Below, one piece after another: positions 15,053 to 22,510 of a stretch of 23,101 bases of DNA (positions are counted from its first letter, which is position 1; each line of letters begins with the position of its first letter). The notes below the pieces were generated by a model, which was not told where the DNA came from, did no database searches, and worked only from the letters and a program-made list of their open reading frames with translations. The position numbers were made by a program, and so were the translations under genes. Location of the stretch: assembly GCA_910587355.1 (NCBI GenBank), contig CAJUKF010000043.1:1-23101 (forward strand), written 5' to 3'. The stretch comes from an uncultured Muribaculaceae bacterium. Lineage in GTDB: Bacteria; Bacteroidota; Bacteroidia; Bacteroidales; Muribaculaceae.

Positions 15053-16981
15053 TCACCGGATTACAGCTTTTGCTGTCTGTGAGCCTGCGCGGATTATATA
15101 GATTCCCGATGCGAGAGAACGCGACTGAGCACCGGCTGCAAAGGTTTCCACAGTGCGGCCGTCGGCTGTAAAGACAGTGCAATATGTTCCTTCCGCGAAG
15201 CCGTCGGCTATAATTGAATTGCCTATAACAGCAATGCGCCCTGCGGCTACTTTTGCAGTCTCCACATTATCCTTATCAGGGTCGTAGCCGATAATACGGT
15301 CAAGTTGCGGTATTCGTGCGGCTATATATTCTTTAACCCATTTCACCTCGCCTGCAAACGAACCCGCAGCCCGCGGATTCTCATGCACCTTGTCATTGAG
15401 AATCGGCCAGCGCTTGAAGTTTAGTGTCTGCGAGGCATCGATTTCCGCGGCGAGCTCGTCAACTCGTTTGTTAAGGCTTTCTGCCGAGAAACCATTGCGT
15501 CGGGCCGTTGCCCAGACTTCCTTGATTTCAGCCTTAGTCGTGGGGTCGGTGACAAGAATACGATTTGCAAAATTACCCATGCCTCCGGCAAACGGAATCC
15601 TTCCGCTCTGCCACATAAAGCAGTCCGGGCACGTCTGAGGCACAGGATATGTACGATGGTCATTCTCAAAACCATTGTCGAAGTCCCACACCGGGCCCGT
15701 ATAAAGTTTCGGGTCGTTGCGCCGCTTGTACATATATGTGCTCCAGTATATATCGGTGTTGCTTGCCACCTCGTTAGTGAGCATGTGCTGTATGAACGAA
15801 CGCGTGTCGAATATGCTCCTGTAGCCCGTGACGGGGTCGTATGCATCGTATTCGTCTGTAGGTTTGAGTGCGGTTTCCACCTTGTTAAAGAGGTCGGTAA
15901 TGTACTGCTTCTGCGCCGGCGTGATTTCGTCCTCATCAGGCGATTTGATAGTCACAGGAATACCGTAGTGTGCCGACTGAAACCACTGGGGCTCACTGCC
16001 TGCATAGGCATCTACTTCCACAAGGTAACCGCCCTTGATGATTTCGGGGTCAGTGTCGGATGCGGTGAGCTCCTCAACATCCACGCGGCCTGCATTCACC
16101 TCCACCTGGTCGCACAGGTTATAGGTACCTTTATACTCGCCGTTGAGAATCACATCGACAGCACGTGCAAACGGCACATACTCCATGCCCAACGCCCTGG
16201 CAGTCTCGAATGCGAGGATATTGCGTACAAGTATCTTGTCGCCGTAATTATTTATCAGCGTCCATTTCTTGGCCTTTGCCGGTGAGTCAAGCACATTGGT
16301 TTTCTTGTCGAATTTCAGACGCCATGGCTTCTTGGGATAAGTGCGTGAGTTGTTGCCGCGCTCGCGTATTGTGCCGGGCTTGTCGAGTATTTCGGCACCG
16401 TTCTCCGAGATGATGATAATGTTCGCCTTTATATCATGCTCCTTGTCATAGGGCTCCTCGGAGTTCACTGTGTTCACCACCACGGTCGGAAGGTTAGTCA
16501 CCTGCCACAGATGCGATTCGTCGCCTGCGCCTGGAGTGCCGAACACTTTGATTTCGGCTATACTACTATGTGCCCCTGCCGGACCGACATAGCGCACATA
16601 CCGGACGCCGCGCGAACACGTCACATCCAGCACGGCTTCATCAGTTCCGGTGATTTCCTGATTTATCAGCTGAAGTGGAATTGCATCCAGAAAGTCGCGG
16701 TTGTTGGCGCCCTGAAAAACGCCTAACTGGCATTCGCCGTGCTTTACTATATTAATTGATGTAATCACATGGGCCTCGCCGAGGTCAAGACCAACCCAGG
16801 TGTACTTGTCTTTGGTCGTTTCAAAATAGGTGCTGGCATCGCCGTCGAGCACCGCGGCAGGGAAGTGACCGCTGATGCAGTCGCAGTCGGTGAATGCCGT
16901 CGCTGCAATAGGCTCATCAGCCATTGCGCTGAGCGATGCTGAGGCAAGCATGAACAATGAAGCAAGCAATGATTTTTTCAT
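15053..16981 (-). CDS. Secreted CotH kinase-like protein, F5/8C-like domain, T9SS-like tail (copy 2)
   Basis: This is a 642-residue paralogue of the neighbour, colinear without gaps. By hand count 520 of 642 positions are identical (about 81%). The start chosen is the ATG at 16981 (MKKSLLASLFMLASASLSAMA, signal peptide); an ATG at 16987 is possible. Architecture is the same: F5/8C-like domain (about 25-148), CotH core (160-440, about 92% identical to copy 1), D410 and WDFD 432-435 conserved, and a C-terminal T9SS-like tail ending in KAVIR. It differs most in the discoidin-like domain, at 441-470 (extra cysteine in CPDC) and at 541-547. Extra cysteines C33 and C35 sit near the mature N-terminus. 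It has its own promoter and terminator. The substrate is unknown. Confidence 0.88.
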   Translation of the reverse strand: MKKSLLASLFMLASASLSAMADEPIAATAFTDCDCISGHFPAAVLDGDASTYFETTKDKYTWVGLDLGEAHVITSINIVKHGECQLGVFQGANNRDFLDAIPLQLINQEITGTDEAVLDVTCSRGVRYVRYVGPAGAHSSIAEIKVFGTPGAGDESHLWQVTNLPTVVVNTVNSEEPYDKEHDIKANIIIISENGAEILDKPGTIRERGNNSRTYPKKPWRLKFDKKTNVLDSPAKAKKWTLINNYGDKILVRNILAFETARALGMEYVPFARAVDVILNGEYKGTYNLCDQVEVNAGRVDVEELTASDTDPEIIKGGYLVEVDAYAGSEPQWFQSAHYGIPVTIKSPDEDEITPAQKQYITDLFNKVETALKPTDEYDAYDPVTGYRSIFDTRSFIQHMLTNEVASNTDIYWSTYMYKRRNDPKLYTGPVWDFDNGFENDHRTYPVPQTCPDCFMWQSGRIPFAGGMGNFANRILVTDPTTKAEIKEVWATARRNGFSAESLNKRVDELAAEIDASQTLNFKRWPILNDKVHENPRAAGSFAGEVKWVKEYIAARIPQLDRIIGYDPDKDNVETAKVAAGRIAVIGNSIIADGFAEGTYCTVFTADGRTVETFAAGAQSRSLASGIYIIRAGSQTAKAVIR

Positions 16982-17034
16982 AAGCATTAGAATTAAAGGT
17001 AAGGATAGATACAGCCAAACTGCTGCATTTTGCG

Positions 17035-17065
17035 CAAATTTAGTCTATTTGCCCGATATAACAAG
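17035..17065 (-). promoter_or_regulatory. Promoter of cotH copy 2
   Basis: On the - strand TAAATTTG (17042-17035) matches the -7 consensus. CTTG (17065-17062) lies 19 nt upstream as a -33 element. It is about 53 nt from the ATG at 16981, the same distance as in the paralogue, so promoter and gene were duplicated together. Confidence 0.7.
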
Positions 17066-17074
17066 CATATATAC

Positions 17075-17109
17075 AAAAAAAACAGCAGGCAACCGAGAAA
17101 GATTGCCTG
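17075..17109 (-). terminator. Intrinsic terminator of tRNA-Leu
   Basis: The stem CAGGCAA (17086-17092) / TTGCCTG (17103-17109) encloses a 10-nt loop. On the - strand a run of eight T residues follows (complement of 17075-17082). It begins 5 nt after the tRNA 3' end, so the tRNA is a single-gene transcript. Confidence 0.9.
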
Positions 17110-17113
17110 TCTG

Positions 17114-17195
17114 TGCCCGAACCCGGGCTCGAACCGGGATGGGTTTCCCCAACGGTGTTTGAGACCGTCGCGTCTGCCAATTCCGCCATTCGGGC
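17114..17195 (-). tRNA. tRNA-Leu (anticodon CAA)
   Basis: An 82-nt class II tRNA on the - strand. The acceptor stem GCCCGAA pairs with TTCGGGC, discriminator A. The anticodon stem ACGGT/ACCGT encloses loop CTCAAAC, with anticodon CAA at 17161-17159, reading UUG. The long variable arm is TGGGGAAACCCA and the T arm CCCGGTTCGAGCCCGGG. CCA is not encoded. Confidence 0.96.
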
Positions 17196-17205
17196 GATGG
17201 TTTTG

Positions 17206-17237
17206 CAAAGGTAAGAATATTTTGACTTCCGGCCAAA
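17206..17237 (-). promoter_or_regulatory. Promoter of tRNA-Leu
   Basis: On the - strand TTTG (17237-17234), a 20-nt spacer and TACCTTTG (17213-17206) match the Bacteroidota promoter consensus. The -7 box lies 10 nt before the mature tRNA. The -33 element falls inside the hairpin that follows glgB. Confidence 0.8.
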
Positions 17238-17259
17238 AAAAAGTTTCAAGCCGGAAGTC
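17224..17259 (-). terminator. Hairpin after glgB (probable operon terminator)
   Basis: A perfect 10-bp stem, GACTTCCGGC (17224-17233) with GCCGGAAGTC (17250-17259), lies 16 nt after the glgB stop. The 16-nt loop contains a run of eight T on the - strand, but no T-run follows the stem, so termination may be weak. It overlaps the tRNA-Leu promoter. Confidence 0.6.
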
Positions 17260-17275
17260 ATATGAAGTCATTGAT

Positions 17276-19312
17276 TCAGCGTTTGCGGCGCGCAGGATGC
17301 TTGCGGAGCACCATGGCGGTACGCGCCGGCAGATAAAGCATCAGCCGCTCCACTCCGGCCGGCGCAAAAAGCGGGTCGGGCTTGGTGAAGTGCTCCACAC
17401 TCTGGTCTATGTTGCCGAACCCGCCGAAATCGGGATTGTCGCTGCTGAGGACCACGGAATAAACTCCGCCGGGGGCAAGAATTCCATAGTCCTGATAGCT
17501 CTTCGTGGGGCTGAAATTGAACACGAATATAAGGTCGCCTCTCATGAACACGAGCACCTGGTCGTCATCTTTTTCCCATAACTTTCGTATGGCTTTGGCC
17601 TGGAAATTATGACGGCGCGACACAAGCTCAATCATGGCGTTGTCGAAGGCGTTGAGATAGCGATATTGCAAGTCATCGCGGTCGACGAGGTCCCATTGTC
17701 GGCGCGCGTATTTATAGCTCCAGCCGTTGCCTTCTCGCGGGAAGTCTATCCACTCGGGATGTCCGAACTCATTGCCCATGAAGTTGAGATATCCGCCGTT
17801 GATTGTAGATAGTGTAACGAGACGTATCATCTTGTGCAGAGCTATGCCGCGTGTCACGTCGGCATCGTTGTCGCCAACCATCATGTGCCAGTACATCTTG
17901 GCGTCAATCAGGCGGAAAATAACGGTCTTGTCGCCTACAAGAGCCTGGTCGTGGCTCTCGACATACGAAATCGTCTTTTCGTCGGCACGACGGTTGGTAA
18001 GCTCCCAGAAAATGGAAGTCGGATGCCAGTCCTCGTCTTTTTTCTCCTTGAGAGTCTTTATCCAGTAGTCGGGAATACCCATTGCCATGCGGTAGTCGAA
18101 ACCGATTCCGCCGTCGCGGAAGGGAAGTGCCAGACCGGGCATACCGCTCATCTCCTCGGCTATCGTGATTGCAGCCGGTTTAATCTGATGAATGAGCAGA
18201 TTGGCGAGCGTAAGATATGTGATTGCATCAGCATCCTGACCGCCGTCGTAGTAGTCGCCGTACGACCCGAAAGCCTTGCCCAGGCCGTGGTCATAGTAAA
18301 GCATCGAGGTCACACCGTCGAAGCGGAAGCCGTCGAAGTGATATTCCTCCAGCCAGTATTTGCAGTTGGACAGCAGGAAATGGAGCACTTCATTCTTGCC
18401 GTAGTCAAAGCAGAGCGAATCCCATGCCGGATGCTCGCGGCGCGAACGGTCGGAGTGGAAATACAGGTCCGGAGAGCCGTCGAGTACTCCTATGCCTTCG
18501 TTTTCGTTCTTCACGGCATGACTGTGCACGATGTCCATAATCACGGCGATGCCTTTGCTGTGGGCTTCGTCAATGAGTTTTTTCAACTCCTCAGGAGTAC
18601 CGAAACGGCTCGATGCGGCGAAGAAATTCGATACATGATAGCCGAACGAACCATAATAGGGATGCTCCTGAATGGCCATTATCTGAATGGCATTATAGCC
18701 GTCGGCGGCTATTCGCGGAAGTACGTTGGTGCGGAACTCGTCGTATGTGCCCACGCCTTCTTTCTCCTGAGCCATGCCTATATGGCACTCATAAATGAGC
18801 AAGGGAGCGGTATCTGGCACGAAAGCTGCGTCGGTCCACTTAAATGCTGTTTTCGGTGCCCATACCTGTGCTGAGAATATGTGCGTGTCAGGGTCCTGAA
18901 CCACATGGGTTGCATATGCCGGTATGCGCTCGCCCTTTCCTCCGGGCCATTTTACAAGCATTTTGTAAAGCTGTCCGTTCTTGATTGCGTCGACGGGCAT
19001 TTTCACTTCCCAAACGCCGGGCATTCCGCCTTCGACTGGGTGAAGTGTATATTCCGGCAGCTCTTTCCAGCCGGAGAAATCGCCGGTGAGGCAGATTGAG
19101 GTGGCATTGGGAGCCCACTCGCGGAAAACCCAGCCGCCGCGCACGCGGTGAAGACCGAAATATTTGTGAGCGTTGGCAAAGTCGCTCAGAGAGCCGCTTT
19201 CGCCTGTCAGTTCACGTTCTTTGCGGAGCACGTCGTTGTGTCGGCCTTCGATAGCCGGCGCATATGGCGCGAGCCATGGGTCGTTTTTTAGGATATTTAG
19301 TTTTCGTGCCAT
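17276..19312 (-). CDS. glgB: 1,4-alpha-glucan branching enzyme, eukaryote-like type
   Basis: Branching enzyme (GH13) cuts alpha-1,4-glucan and rejoins the piece by an alpha-1,6 bond in glycogen. The protein is 678 residues. An N-terminal CBM48-like domain (about 55-150: FREWAPNATSICLTGDFSGW) precedes the (beta/alpha)8 catalytic domain. Motifs are DIVHSH (260-265), GFRFDGVTSML with nucleophile D332, ITIAEEMSGMP with acid E386, and SHDQ with D455. The C-terminal beta domain ends near LPARTAMVL. The sequence follows human GBE1 closely (SFGYHVSNFFAASSRFGTPEEL, YLNFMGNEFGHPEWIDFPR) rather than the E. coli GlgB type. No glycogen synthase gene lies nearby. It starts 44 nt after rnhA and appears to be the last gene of the mscL run. 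Confidence 0.96.
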   Translation of the reverse strand: MARKLNILKNDPWLAPYAPAIEGRHNDVLRKERELTGESGSLSDFANAHKYFGLHRVRGGWVFREWAPNATSICLTGDFSGWKELPEYTLHPVEGGMPGVWEVKMPVDAIKNGQLYKMLVKWPGGKGERIPAYATHVVQDPDTHIFSAQVWAPKTAFKWTDAAFVPDTAPLLIYECHIGMAQEKEGVGTYDEFRTNVLPRIAADGYNAIQIMAIQEHPYYGSFGYHVSNFFAASSRFGTPEELKKLIDEAHSKGIAVIMDIVHSHAVKNENEGIGVLDGSPDLYFHSDRSRREHPAWDSLCFDYGKNEVLHFLLSNCKYWLEEYHFDGFRFDGVTSMLYYDHGLGKAFGSYGDYYDGGQDADAITYLTLANLLIHQIKPAAITIAEEMSGMPGLALPFRDGGIGFDYRMAMGIPDYWIKTLKEKKDEDWHPTSIFWELTNRRADEKTISYVESHDQALVGDKTVIFRLIDAKMYWHMMVGDNDADVTRGIALHKMIRLVTLSTINGGYLNFMGNEFGHPEWIDFPREGNGWSYKYARRQWDLVDRDDLQYRYLNAFDNAMIELVSRRHNFQAKAIRKLWEKDDDQVLVFMRGDLIFVFNFSPTKSYQDYGILAPGGVYSVVLSSDNPDFGGFGNIDQSVEHFTKPDPLFAPAGVERLMLYLPARTAMVLRKHPARRKR

Positions 19313-19356
19313 GTTTTACGCAGTATGCAGGTTGTGTATTAAGTGTTTTACAGTAT

Positions 19357-20046
19357 TTATTTACGGCCGAAATCGGCTGGTATCTCTCCCCATAATTCCG
19401 TTTTCCATTTTAATATGGGGTTGCGGATAGGCCCGTTGGCCGCCAGCCATGCGTCAGCTCTTCGCAACAGTTCAAGTGTAGGAGCCGTTTTGGGATTTTC
19501 TTCAAGAGTTGTATGAGACTTGCCCTTCCGAAGCCATGCGAAAGTATTTTTCGAATCGGTATAAATCGGTGTCGTTGTATCGCCGGATTTGGCAAGGAGT
19601 GCAGCAAGATGTATCATGGCGAGATACTCGGCTATATTATTGGTGCCAATCAGAGGTTTCATAGCGCCAATATGAAAAATTTCGGTTCTGTCTATTACAC
19701 GTACGGCACGATACTCCATCCGGCCCGGATTGCCCGCACAGGCACCGTCTACAGCTATCGCATCAAGCCGTATTTCGGGTATCGACGTATAGTCACGTAT
19801 TCCGTCAATTTTAGGAGCGCACAGCGCACGTTCGCCATCGGCATGACTGAGTATCGACTTTATTAAACCGAGTTGCTCCTGAGGGTCGCCGCGATAAGCC
19901 TCGATGGCTTCCTCGCGAGTCTTGAACGACTTGTATCGGGCCCCCGGAAAATGGAGTATCTGCAGCTGTGCCTCGCTCCACGAATCGTACACTCCGGGCT
20001 CGACTCCGACCCATACGGTATAATATTTGCCTTTCGCAGGTGCCAT
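19357..20046 (-). CDS. rnhA: Ribonuclease HI with N-terminal viroplasmin-like hybrid-binding domain
   Basis: RNase HI cleaves the RNA strand of RNA-DNA hybrids such as R-loops and Okazaki primers. The protein is 229 residues. Residues 6-50 form a viroplasmin-like hybrid-binding domain (YYTVWVGVEPGVYDSW, then GARYKSFKTREEA). The catalytic domain, at about 92-229, carries the acidic set D100 (VDGACAGNPG), E140 (NNIAEYLA), D164 (YTDSKNTFAW) and D225 (EIPADFGRK). The ATG at 20046 directly follows the TGA of the upstream gene with no gap, suggesting translational coupling. glgB follows after 44 nt. The identification is firm. Confidence 0.93.
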   Translation of the reverse strand: MAPAKGKYYTVWVGVEPGVYDSWSEAQLQILHFPGARYKSFKTREEAIEAYRGDPQEQLGLIKSILSHADGERALCAPKIDGIRDYTSIPEIRLDAIAVDGACAGNPGRMEYRAVRVIDRTEIFHIGAMKPLIGTNNIAEYLAMIHLAALLAKSGDTTTPIYTDSKNTFAWLRKGKSHTTLEENPKTAPTLELLRRADAWLAANGPIRNPILKWKTELWGEIPADFGRK

Positions 20047-21225
20047 TCAGGAAAACTGTAGAAAAAGATTTATATCCACAGGCCGAACTCCGAGCACTCG
20101 TGCTGTATCGGGGTCGACACACTTGCCCAGGAAAAGAATGGCAGCACGGCGTAGTCCGTTGTTGAGTTTGAGAGCGTTCGCAACTCCATCGCACACAAGT
20201 ATGTCATCAAGCATCGCGGTGAAGGTATTGCTCAGCGCCATCGCTACGGTTCTCGGCACGGCATTTCCGGCGTTTATGTAGCACAGGCGCCCTGGAACCG
20301 AAGGGTCGTTGTCCGACGGCGAAGCGAGGTCGAGGTCAATTGTCTGGAGCGAAGGGAAGGCATCCCCCGGATGCTTCGTTAGGTCGAAGCAAATCACGCC
20401 GCGCTTGAGCAGTTGCGTCATGTCGGCGCCGATGATTGCATGGCGGCTCTGTATATCTGTGGCCACTATTATGTCGGCCGAGCGCAGAGCGTTTTCAAAA
20501 ACTCGCGGATGCAGGCTCGAACCTGTCACACCGGGGCCGAGTTGCAGAAGTGCGTCGCGCAGACGGTAGACATCGTTGTCGAACATCCGCACCGTCGCAC
20601 CGAGACCGATGGCCGAACGGGCGGCGGCACATGCGGCCATATCGGCACCGATTGTCACCACCTCGCAGGGAATCACACCGGCCACGCCGCCGAGAAGTAT
20701 GCCTTTGCCGTGAACAGCATCGGCAAGCAGCGACGAGGCCACGGCAATAGCGGCGCGCCCGTCTATCTCGCGGAGTATGTCGGCGAACGGCCGGTTGCCG
20801 TGCTCGTCAAGTATACGTCCGAGGTCGAGAACTATAACATGGCGGCGCAGAAGCATTTCGAGCTGAAGACGGATGCCGTCAGTGGACTGCATGAATGTGA
20901 GCAAGAGCGCACCACGTTTAATAAGTCGCGAATCAGCGCCCGATGGGGCGGCAAGATATACTATTATATCGGCACCGAGAGCCTCGGCACGCTCTACGAG
21001 TTCCACTCCGCAGCGGGCATATGCTTCATCGGTATAATGGATGTGGGCGGCTCCGCCATGCTGCATGAGCACTCTGAACCCCCGTTCCACAAGTTGCCCT
21101 GCGCCCTCGGGTGTAAGAGGGAAACGGTGGTCTCCGGCGCTTTCCGATGCCGGTAGGCCGATTGTTGCCTTGCGTGTGTCGGCGTTTACTCGCAGCACTT
21201 CTTCAAGAGGTATCGGGGCGTTCAT
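20047..21225 (-). CDS. Divergent alanine dehydrogenase/PNT-family protein
   Basis: The 392-residue protein aligns by eye with the Bacteroidota alanine dehydrogenase type. Shared features are a substrate-side Arg in DHRFPLTPEG (R34), HGGAAHIHYTDEAY, the nucleotide domain segment ARSAIGLGATVRMFDND (202-218) with LR following, and the C-terminal DINLFLQF. Alanine dehydrogenase interconverts alanine and pyruvate with NAD. However, several landmarks are changed. The expected KVxxP lysine is replaced in YLAAP (90-94). The GxGxxG loop reads GADMAA (193-198). The conserved IDxGG segment reads TKHPGD (283-288). It may be catalytically altered or inactive. It is 22 nt after aroK and abuts rnhA, so it is cotranscribed with both. 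Annotation as plain alanine dehydrogenase should be treated with caution. Confidence 0.75.
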   Translation of the reverse strand: MNAPIPLEEVLRVNADTRKATIGLPASESAGDHRFPLTPEGAGQLVERGFRVLMQHGGAAHIHYTDEAYARCGVELVERAEALGADIIVYLAAPSGADSRLIKRGALLLTFMQSTDGIRLQLEMLLRRHVIVLDLGRILDEHGNRPFADILREIDGRAAIAVASSLLADAVHGKGILLGGVAGVIPCEVVTIGADMAACAAARSAIGLGATVRMFDNDVYRLRDALLQLGPGVTGSSLHPRVFENALRSADIIVATDIQSRHAIIGADMTQLLKRGVICFDLTKHPGDAFPSLQTIDLDLASPSDNDPSVPGRLCYINAGNAVPRTVAMALSNTFTAMLDDILVCDGVANALKLNNGLRRAAILFLGKCVDPDTARVLGVRPVDINLFLQFS

Positions 21226-21247
21226 GTGGGTTATTGTTTATCCGGGT

Positions 21248-21793
21248 TTATTGGAGATATAATTTGTGGAAACGTTCAACGGCGTCGGCCACCTGCTGTT
21301 CGTCGTCAAGCCGGTCGGCATCGAAAGTATACGGCGCACGGCCGTAATGGCGGCTTCGTTCGCTCATCATCTGTTCTACCTTCTGTTTCAGAAGTTCGGG
21401 CGAACCCATGCAGGCTTTCACCAGAGGCCGTTTGTCAGGGTCGGCCTCAAGCAGTCGTCTCACAATAGTGCCGGACGAGGCATCAAGTCGCACAACGGTA
21501 CCGGCCGAGAGCATGAAATCCATATTCTCGGCTCGGCAGGGAGTGCCGCCGCCACAGGCAATAAGCGCGCCGGGCATGGCCGTCTTCCGCAGCATGGCCG
21601 ATTCGAGGGCACGGAAGCCCTCTTCGCCGCGCTCGGCGAATATCTGTGCCACCGTACAGCCTTCTTCGGCCTCAACGGCCTCGTCGAGGTCGACAAAAGT
21701 AATGCCGGGCAACGCTGCGGCCACAGCATGGCCGAGAGTCGTCTTGCCCGAAGCCATGAAGCCTATGAGAAAAACGGGCTTCTGAAGCTCCAT
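21248..21793 (-). CDS. aroK: Shikimate kinase
   Basis: Shikimate kinase phosphorylates shikimate at the 3-hydroxyl with ATP, the fifth step of the chorismate pathway. The protein is 181 residues, normal length. The Walker A loop is GFMASGKTT (11-19), and D35 and D37 in FVDLDE bind Mg and shikimate. F60-R61 and the GGG loop (81-83) contact shikimate. The lid arginine is R122 in DKRPL, and the C-terminal RSRHY segment is present. It starts 3 nt after the mscL stop and is followed by the alanine-dehydrogenase-like gene after 22 nt. No other aro gene is in the window. Confidence 0.95.
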   Translation of the reverse strand: MELQKPVFLIGFMASGKTTLGHAVAAALPGITFVDLDEAVEAEEGCTVAQIFAERGEEGFRALESAMLRKTAMPGALIACGGGTPCRAENMDFMLSAGTVVRLDASSGTIVRRLLEADPDKRPLVKACMGSPELLKQKVEQMMSERSRHYGRAPYTFDADRLDDEQQVADAVERFHKLYLQ

Positions 21794-21796
21794 CGC

Positions 21797-22237
21797 TTAT
21801 TTGCTCTCGACTTCCTTCTTTAGGAGGTCGCGTATTTCGGTGAGGAGTTCTTCCTGAGTGGGAGCGGCCGGTGCTTCGGGTTCAGGAGCGGGAGCCGGTT
21901 CGGGAGCTCGCTTAAGCTTGTTCATGAATTTGATAGCGACAAAAATACAGAAAGCAATGATGATGAAATCAATGACAGTCTGCACGAAAGCGCCCCATGT
22001 GACGGCAACCTCGGGGGTAACGATAGTCTCGCCGTCGGCCACGGCCTGCTGTATAATCCATTTCTTGTCAGAGAAATTCACACCACCTGTAAGGACACCA
22101 ATCACAGGCATGATGACATCATTCACAAGCGATGTAACGATTTTACCGAAAGCTGCACCGATAATCACACCGACAGCCATATCGACTACGTTGCCTTTCA
22201 TTGCGAATTCCTTGAACTCGCTCAGGAATTTTTTCAT
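21797..22237 (-). CDS. mscL: Large-conductance mechanosensitive channel MscL
   Basis: MscL is a homopentameric inner-membrane channel that opens under high membrane tension to release solutes on hypo-osmotic shock. From the ATG at 22237 it is 146 residues. The N-terminus MKKFLSEFKEFAMKGNVVDMAVGVIIGAAFGKIV is diagnostic. TM1 covers about 17-50 and TM2 about 80-105. A periplasmic loop (52-78) lies between them. A Pro/Glu/Ala-rich linker (111-127) leads to the C-terminal helix EELLTEIRDLLKK. The frame stays open 62 codons upstream to 22423, but that stretch covers the promoter and is not coding. It appears to be the first gene of the - strand run. Confidence 0.96.
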   Translation of the reverse strand: MKKFLSEFKEFAMKGNVVDMAVGVIIGAAFGKIVTSLVNDVIMPVIGVLTGGVNFSDKKWIIQQAVADGETIVTPEVAVTWGAFVQTVIDFIIIAFCIFVAIKFMNKLKRAPEPAPAPEPEAPAAPTQEELLTEIRDLLKKEVESK

Positions 22238-22329
22238 AATTATATTCTTTAGGGAACTTAAACTATTTTTGTACAACATAACCGGGGCACAGATTGTTTG
22301 AACATCTGACTCACCGCTATAGCCGCGTA

Positions 22330-22337
22330 CAAATTTA
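22330..22337 (-). promoter_or_regulatory. Promoter -7 box of the mscL operon
   Basis: On the - strand TAAATTTG (22337-22330) fits TAnnTTTG. The -33 area (about 22360-22357) reads TTTT rather than TTTG. It lies 93 nt upstream of the mscL ATG, giving a leader of about 85 nt. Confidence 0.6.
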
Positions 22338-22372
22338 AGCAAAGTTTTCTTAATAAAAAAACAGCCTGAAAA

Positions 22373-22403
22373 ATTGTAATAACGAAAATTTTCATTAATT
22401 TTG
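22373..22403 (+). promoter_or_regulatory. Promoter of gapA
   Basis: ATTG (22373-22376) and TAATTTTG (22396-22403), separated by 19 nt, fit the Bacteroidota -33/-7 consensus. Transcription would start near 22410, leaving a 5' UTR of about 100 nt. It is divergent from the mscL promoter, with the two -7 boxes about 60 bp apart. Confidence 0.75.
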
Positions 22404-22413
22404 CGGTGGCTAA

Positions 22414-22449
22414 AAGGCATCACACCTCAACAAGGCGTGACAAAGCCTT
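22414..22449 (+). promoter_or_regulatory. Stem-loop at the start of the gapA leader
   Basis: AAGGC (22414-22418) pairs with GCCTT (22445-22449). Inside it TCAC (22420-22423) / GTGA (22437-22440) and CCT (22425-22427) / AGG (22433-22435) form an imperfect stem with a CAACA loop. It lies within a few bases of the predicted transcription start and may be a 5' mRNA stabiliser or an operator. The role is not known. Confidence 0.45.
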
Positions 22450-22510
22450 ACAACCCAAACATAACACGCTGATACATTACAGTTTATTATCCAATATCAA
22501 CATTACCACT

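Noticed and set aside
17834..18874. 346-codon + strand frame opposite glgB
   Set aside because: It overlaps the catalytic core of glgB entirely, with no family motif.
22238..22423. 62-codon N-terminal extension of mscL
   Set aside because: MscL begins with the MKKFLSEFKEF helix; the extension covers the promoter and has no coding character.
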